This document shows positions 60,782 through 64,000 of a stretch of DNA of 64,000 bases, in pieces; the first letter of the stretch is position 1, and every line of letters starts with the position of its first letter. The translations under genes were made by a program, and so were the position numbers. The stretch is from assembly GCF_000688415.1 (NCBI RefSeq), contig NZ_JIAH01000009.1:62001-126000 (forward strand), in the 5' to 3' direction. Under the pieces are notes generated by a model, which saw only the letters and a program-made list of their open reading frames with translations, did not search any database and was not told the DNA's origin. Origin of the DNA: Corynebacterium pseudodiphtheriticum DSM 44287 (lineage in GTDB: Bacteria; Actinomycetota; Actinomycetes; Mycobacteriales; Mycobacteriaceae).

Positions 60782-60789
60782 CATCTGTA

Positions 60790-61590
60790 ATGACTAACGA
60801 GGAAAAGAGCCACAAAAGCCGACGCCGACGCCGACGTCGCCCGGCCGCGCAGAAGGGAGGTCCACATCCCGCCGGCGGCACCAATAATGCTGCAAAGAAC
60901 TCTGGCGCGAAGAATACGGAAAATAATTCCGGGAAGAAACGTCCAAAAGCTGCACACAAGAGCCAGCAAAACCACCAAAACCAGCAGAGCAAGCAGCAGC
61001 CAGCAAAGCAGCATCCCTCCAAACAGCCTGCACGCTCGAATAAAAGCGCACACCAACGCAAGGGACACCACTCCCAACGTTCCGTTATGGAAACCCGCAC
61101 GGAAACCTCCGCGGGCGGTTTGGTGCTTTCCGGTCTCGCCGAAGCTGTGGCAGAAAACGGGAAGGTGGACCTTGCCAGCATCTACGTTGCACTGATCGGC
61201 CGTTTGGATCGCCGGGGTCGGCTGCTGTGGTCAATGCCGAAAGGGCACGTGGAGCCGGATGAAGATCATAACGTCACCGCCGAGCGGGAGGTGTGGGAAG
61301 AAACGGGCATCCATGGTGCGGTTTTTGCGCACCTAGGTGTGATTGATTATTGGTTCGTCTCCGATGGAGTACGCATACATAAAACTGTGCACCACCATTT
61401 GTTGCGCTTTGTTGACGGCTGGCTCAACGATGAAGATCCTGAGGTGACTGAGGTTGCCTGGATCCCAGCCTCCGAGCTTATCGAGCGCCTGGCATATGCC
61501 GACGAGCGCAAATTAGCGCGAAAGGCCCATGATTTATTGCCGGAGTTGGCACGTGCAGAAAAAGAGGCGGGAAGGATCACCCCGCGATGA
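60790..61590 (+). CDS. Nudix hydrolase (MutT4-like) with basic N-terminal extension
   Basis: The ATG at 60790 fits the leaderless -10 box; the upstream ATG at 60745 would overlap the divergent gene. 266 residues: the first 105 are low-complexity and very basic ([12 protein letters not shown], then Asn/Gln/Lys/His-rich). The Nudix box [20 protein letters not shown] (continuing TGI) fits GX5EX7REUXEEXGU. Position next to pcnA and before murJ corresponds to Rv3908 (mutT4). The extension may bind nucleic acid. The stop overlaps the next gene (ATGA). Confidence 0.88.
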   Translation: MTNEEKSHKSRRRRRRRPAAQKGGPHPAGGTNNAAKNSGAKNTENNSGKKRPKAAHKSQQNHQNQQSKQQPAKQHPSKQPARSNKSAHQRKGHHSQRSVMETRTETSAGGLVLSGLAEAVAENGKVDLASIYVALIGRLDRRGRLLWSMPKGHVEPDEDHNVTAEREVWEETGIHGAVFAHLGVIDYWFVSDGVRIHKTVHHHLLRFVDGWLNDEDPEVTEVAWIPASELIERLAYADERKLARKAHDLLPELARAEKEAGRITPR

Positions 61591-63938
61591 ATCGGTTGGC
61601 TGCTTCGTCTGCGTTGGTGGCTTTATCCGCTCTTGTCACTGCTCCTGCTGCTCTGGCGGCACCCGAACCGGTGCCGGTATCACCTGATAATTCTGACCTA
61701 TGGGGATTGCCGCACGATGAGCTAGCTGACAATGATGTCTCGCTGTCACTGACTTCTTTGAAAGAAGCTGCTTCCGGAGATTCCGCAACTGAGTCTGTGA
61801 AGCTGGGGGAGAAGCTGCGCGCGAAATTCCGTGTGGATAACCGCTCGACGTCTGAGTTGACGGACGTTCAGGTCACCGTACGTCGTGCTGCTGCAGTGGA
61901 TTCGGCGGCTGCGGCGCAAGCCGCACTGGCGGGAAGTGATTTTCCGTATTGGGCTAACGCGACGAAGGTGGACTCGGTGCAGCCGAATAGTTCCACGGCG
62001 GCGTTTCTGGATATTGATACTGCGTTGGCGGCCTCGCCGAGCCTGAGCATTGAAAAGCCAGGAGCTTACCCGTTGTTGTTCACGCTCACGGGGATTCAGG
62101 ATGGCGACCCGGTACATTTGGCTAGCGAACGCCTAATTTTAAGCGTGGGGGATCCTAATACCGTGGACCTTGACGACGCTACCGGCACCGGCACCCCTGC
62201 TATTGCTAACAGCGAACACGGGTTGTCTCTCATCGTGCCGGTTTCGACAATGATTGATCCGGTGCCGGGAGCCACGGGTGATGATCCGTTAATCGTGCGC
62301 TCGGAAGATTTCACCCACCAAATTTCCGCAGGCGGACGGCTGTATGAGCTAGTCAAAACGTATCGCGAACACGAACTTCGTGGTGCATCATGCATGGCTT
62401 TAGACCCCGCAGTGGTGAATTTCGCATCGCGGATGACCGAGGGCTACTACGTCAACGAGCAACGCCCAGAAATTAATAACGAGCCAGTGCGTCTGCGGGA
62501 TTCTTGGGGAACCAACAAAGAACCAGATCTCGGCATCGAAGGCACAGGGGCTGACAATGCACGGGTCTGGCTGGATATGTTGCGTGAGATCGATTGCGTC
62601 CTGGCGATGCCGTGGGCAAACACGGACCTCAACGCTGTACAAGGCACCCATGACGGCTGGATGTTGCATGAAGCCACCGATCGCGGCCCGGAGTTGCTGC
62701 AGCGGATCCTTGGCCTGGACGCCAAGCCGCTAACGCTTCCCGGAAACGGCTATGTTTCACGGGAAACATCCTATGCATTAGGAAACCTTCCGGAAGGTGC
62801 TCACTTAATACTGGCAGATAATGCGGTAGCCACCGCTGCCGAGGCTCTCGCGGACCCAGAGATCCACCTGCGAGCATCCACCTTCGACAGTGCACTGGCG
62901 GCAATCTTAAGCGATACCGGCCAGCAGCCAGTCACGTCCCCCTTCACGCCCTTGGCACACCGCACCGGGGAAACGAAAGCCTCGGAACATGCGCGCACGA
63001 TCACCGCTGCCAGCACGCTCCGCGCCACCGTTCGCAACCAAGGTACGGAGTCAACCGATACTGCTACCAACGGCAACACCATCGCGTTGCTACCTGCGCT
63101 TGTCGACGCCACCGTCGCCGATACCTTGCTCGAGACCGCAGCTGAACTACTGTCAGAACCGGGCATCACCCCGCAACCACTGGGCGCAGCCGTCGACAAG
63201 AACGCTATCGATCCCGCAGACGCCCACGAACTAGCCGCGCACACCGATGCTTCCACAACCCCCGCATCCGGAAGCCCGTATCCAGACCCCACGGTGTTCA
63301 CCGACCTGGAGCTCACCCAGGTGCGGCAACAGGTGCGCTATATTAACGAGCTCATGTCGATCATGAACAATGATCCCGCAATCTCGATGACTCGTTATGA
63401 GTACACTCTGGCACTCCGTCGCGACATGCTTATCGCCTTGTCGCACCACCAGCGCAACACACTTTCAGGTTATGACAGGGCAGTCGCCGCCACCTCCGAG
63501 CGCATCAACGCCAATCGCGCAGTATTGAAAGAGCTTCGCGAGTCCGTCTCACTCGCACCCCCAGGCAATGTCTATACGCGCGTCTCAGATTCCTCTCCAC
63601 TGCTTGTCGTCGCCAAGAATCAGCTTCCACTACCGGTGACTACGCAGCTGTCGTACAACTCTCCAAAAGGAACGCGTCTCAACACGCCGGAGCAGGTTAG
63701 CATTCCCGCTCGTGGCTCGATTACCGTAACAATGACAGCTGATATCCCAGCGGATCGCGGAAGAACTGATATCCGGCTGTGGCTTGCCACACCCAACGGC
63801 TCTGGAATTTCGCAACCAGTGGAAATCACGGTAAACACTCGGAGCGATTCTGTGATCATATACAGCGTCGTCGCCGGGCTGGCCCTGGTATTGGCTACGA
63901 CAGTGACGTTGCGGGTGCGGCGTCGCAGAAAGAATTAG
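61587..63938 (+). CDS. Large secreted, membrane-anchored protein (DUF6049/Rv3909-like)
   Basis: 783 residues: signal peptide (about 1-25, ending APAALA), an extracellular part with [21 protein letters not shown] near the start, repeated Ala/Thr/Ser-rich segments and [19 protein letters not shown] near the C-terminus, then one membrane helix ([19 protein letters not shown]) and RRRRKN. It sits between the Nudix gene and murJ as Rv3909 does, and is thought to relate to envelope assembly, without proven function. A near-consensus parS site lies inside it. Confidence 0.8.
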   Translation: MNRLAASSALVALSALVTAPAALAAPEPVPVSPDNSDLWGLPHDELADNDVSLSLTSLKEAASGDSATESVKLGEKLRAKFRVDNRSTSELTDVQVTVRRAAAVDSAAAAQAALAGSDFPYWANATKVDSVQPNSSTAAFLDIDTALAASPSLSIEKPGAYPLLFTLTGIQDGDPVHLASERLILSVGDPNTVDLDDATGTGTPAIANSEHGLSLIVPVSTMIDPVPGATGDDPLIVRSEDFTHQISAGGRLYELVKTYREHELRGASCMALDPAVVNFASRMTEGYYVNEQRPEINNEPVRLRDSWGTNKEPDLGIEGTGADNARVWLDMLREIDCVLAMPWANTDLNAVQGTHDGWMLHEATDRGPELLQRILGLDAKPLTLPGNGYVSRETSYALGNLPEGAHLILADNAVATAAEALADPEIHLRASTFDSALAAILSDTGQQPVTSPFTPLAHRTGETKASEHARTITAASTLRATVRNQGTESTDTATNGNTIALLPALVDATVADTLLETAAELLSEPGITPQPLGAAVDKNAIDPADAHELAAHTDASTTPASGSPYPDPTVFTDLELTQVRQQVRYINELMSIMNNDPAISMTRYEYTLALRRDMLIALSHHQRNTLSGYDRAVAATSERINANRAVLKELRESVSLAPPGNVYTRVSDSSPLLVVAKNQLPLPVTTQLSYNSPKGTRLNTPEQVSIPARGSITVTMTADIPADRGRTDIRLWLATPNGSGISQPVEITVNTRSDSVIIYSVVAGLALVLATTVTLRVRRRRKN
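62753..62768. other. parS-like site with one mismatch
   Basis: TGTTTCACGGGAAACA differs from the consensus at one central base (G for T), which breaks the perfect palindrome. It lies within the secreted protein gene and continues the 4-5 kb series of sites. Weak ParB binding is possible. Confidence 0.7.
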
Positions 63939-63959
63939 CATGAATAGATTGGTGTGTCG

Positions 63960-64000
63960 TTGACAGATACTGAAACTACTTCGGTTCGATCTACTCGCGG
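63960..64000 (+). CDS. murJ: Probable start of murJ (mviN), cut by window edge
   Basis: A TTG at 63960 opens a frame with TDTETTSVRSTRG to the edge, 21 bp after the preceding stop. Only gene order (Rv3909-mviN in mycobacteria and the same in corynebacteria) suggests the lipid II flippase MurJ; the sequence seen is too short to prove it. Confidence 0.35.
   Translation, partial: MTDTETTSVRSTR

Noticed and set aside
60793-61181. Long N-terminal extension of the CCA-adding enzyme with Cys/Leu/Phe-rich sequence
   Set aside because: It is antisense of the basic low-complexity N-terminus of the Nudix gene; GTG at 60761 with its own -10 box is the sensible start.
1-64000. CRISPR arrays, tRNA or rRNA genes
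   Set aside because: No regularly spaced identical repeats and no cloverleaf or rRNA sequence recognised by eye; a tRNAscan or Rfam run would be decisive.

Overview
The window looks like a chromosomal segment of a Corynebacterium. Evidence: nar, hut and trp operons with actinobacterial protein sequences; many transcripts that appear to be leaderless (a TANNNT box 6-8 nt before the start codon); surface proteins of the actinobacterial choice-of-anchor M type; and a right end (CCA-adding enzyme, Nudix hydrolase, secreted DUF6049-like protein, start of murJ) that matches the origin-proximal order pcnA-mutT4-Rv3909-mviN known from Mycobacterium and Corynebacterium. Three exact ParB sites (parS) and one near-match between 49.0 and 62.8 kb support an origin-proximal position. 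I cannot name the species.

Layout. 1-1.6 kb: 5' end of an aldehyde dehydrogenase gene, divergent from a flavin-dependent oxidoreductase. 2.2-7.2 kb: a lantibiotic-related locus with a doubly frameshifted precursor gene of the nukacin/lacticin 481 type, a small unknown protein, a LanFEG-like immunity ABC transporter and a convergent two-component system. No LanM or LanT gene is present. 7.6-11.7 kb: a large secreted Ig/FnIII-like surface protein overlapping a secreted trypsin-like protease gene. 11.7-14.6 kb: a patchwork of mobile DNA (duplicated 3' end of ogt flanking a DUF2283 gene and a toxin-tail remnant, IS-end fragments, an IS3-family remnant with both terminal repeats), with ogt and a crcB pair between. 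14.9-23.3 kb: narKGHJI on the minus strand, with narI frameshifted in a C/G homopolymer. 23.5-25.3 kb: a MoaB/Mog-like gene and a Fic gene.

25.5-38.9 kb is the most distinctive block: eight minus-strand genes encoding a ZnuABC-like metal ABC transporter whose binding protein carries an inserted choice-of-anchor M domain, plus five membrane-anchored surface proteins carrying seven or eight further copies of that domain. Nearly every copy has a GHVD-like start and an HxH...F..PG.Y motif. Two large tandem paralogues each have a TTGCAA-17-TATTTT promoter with a palindrome in the spacer. The domain families are known, but the function is not established; I infer cell-surface relay of a metal or metal complex to the transporter.

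39.1-49.0 kb: an ABC-2 exporter pair, an alanine/sodium symporter, and a histidine utilisation cluster (YuiF-like transporter, hutG, hutH, hutI; no hutU here). 49.1-56.1 kb: trpEGDC(F)BA, apparently leaderless at trpE with no room for a trpL attenuator, closed by a strong hairpin. 56.2-64 kb: a DAACS symporter, an SdpI-like protein, a Rieske lipoprotein, a hypothetical gene, a brnFE deletion remnant and the origin-proximal pcnA-murJ group.

Gene decay recurs (lantibiotic precursor, narI, toxin tail, IS3 remnant, brnFE). The narI lesion and one lantibiotic lesion lie in homopolymers, so read error must be excluded before they are accepted as biology.
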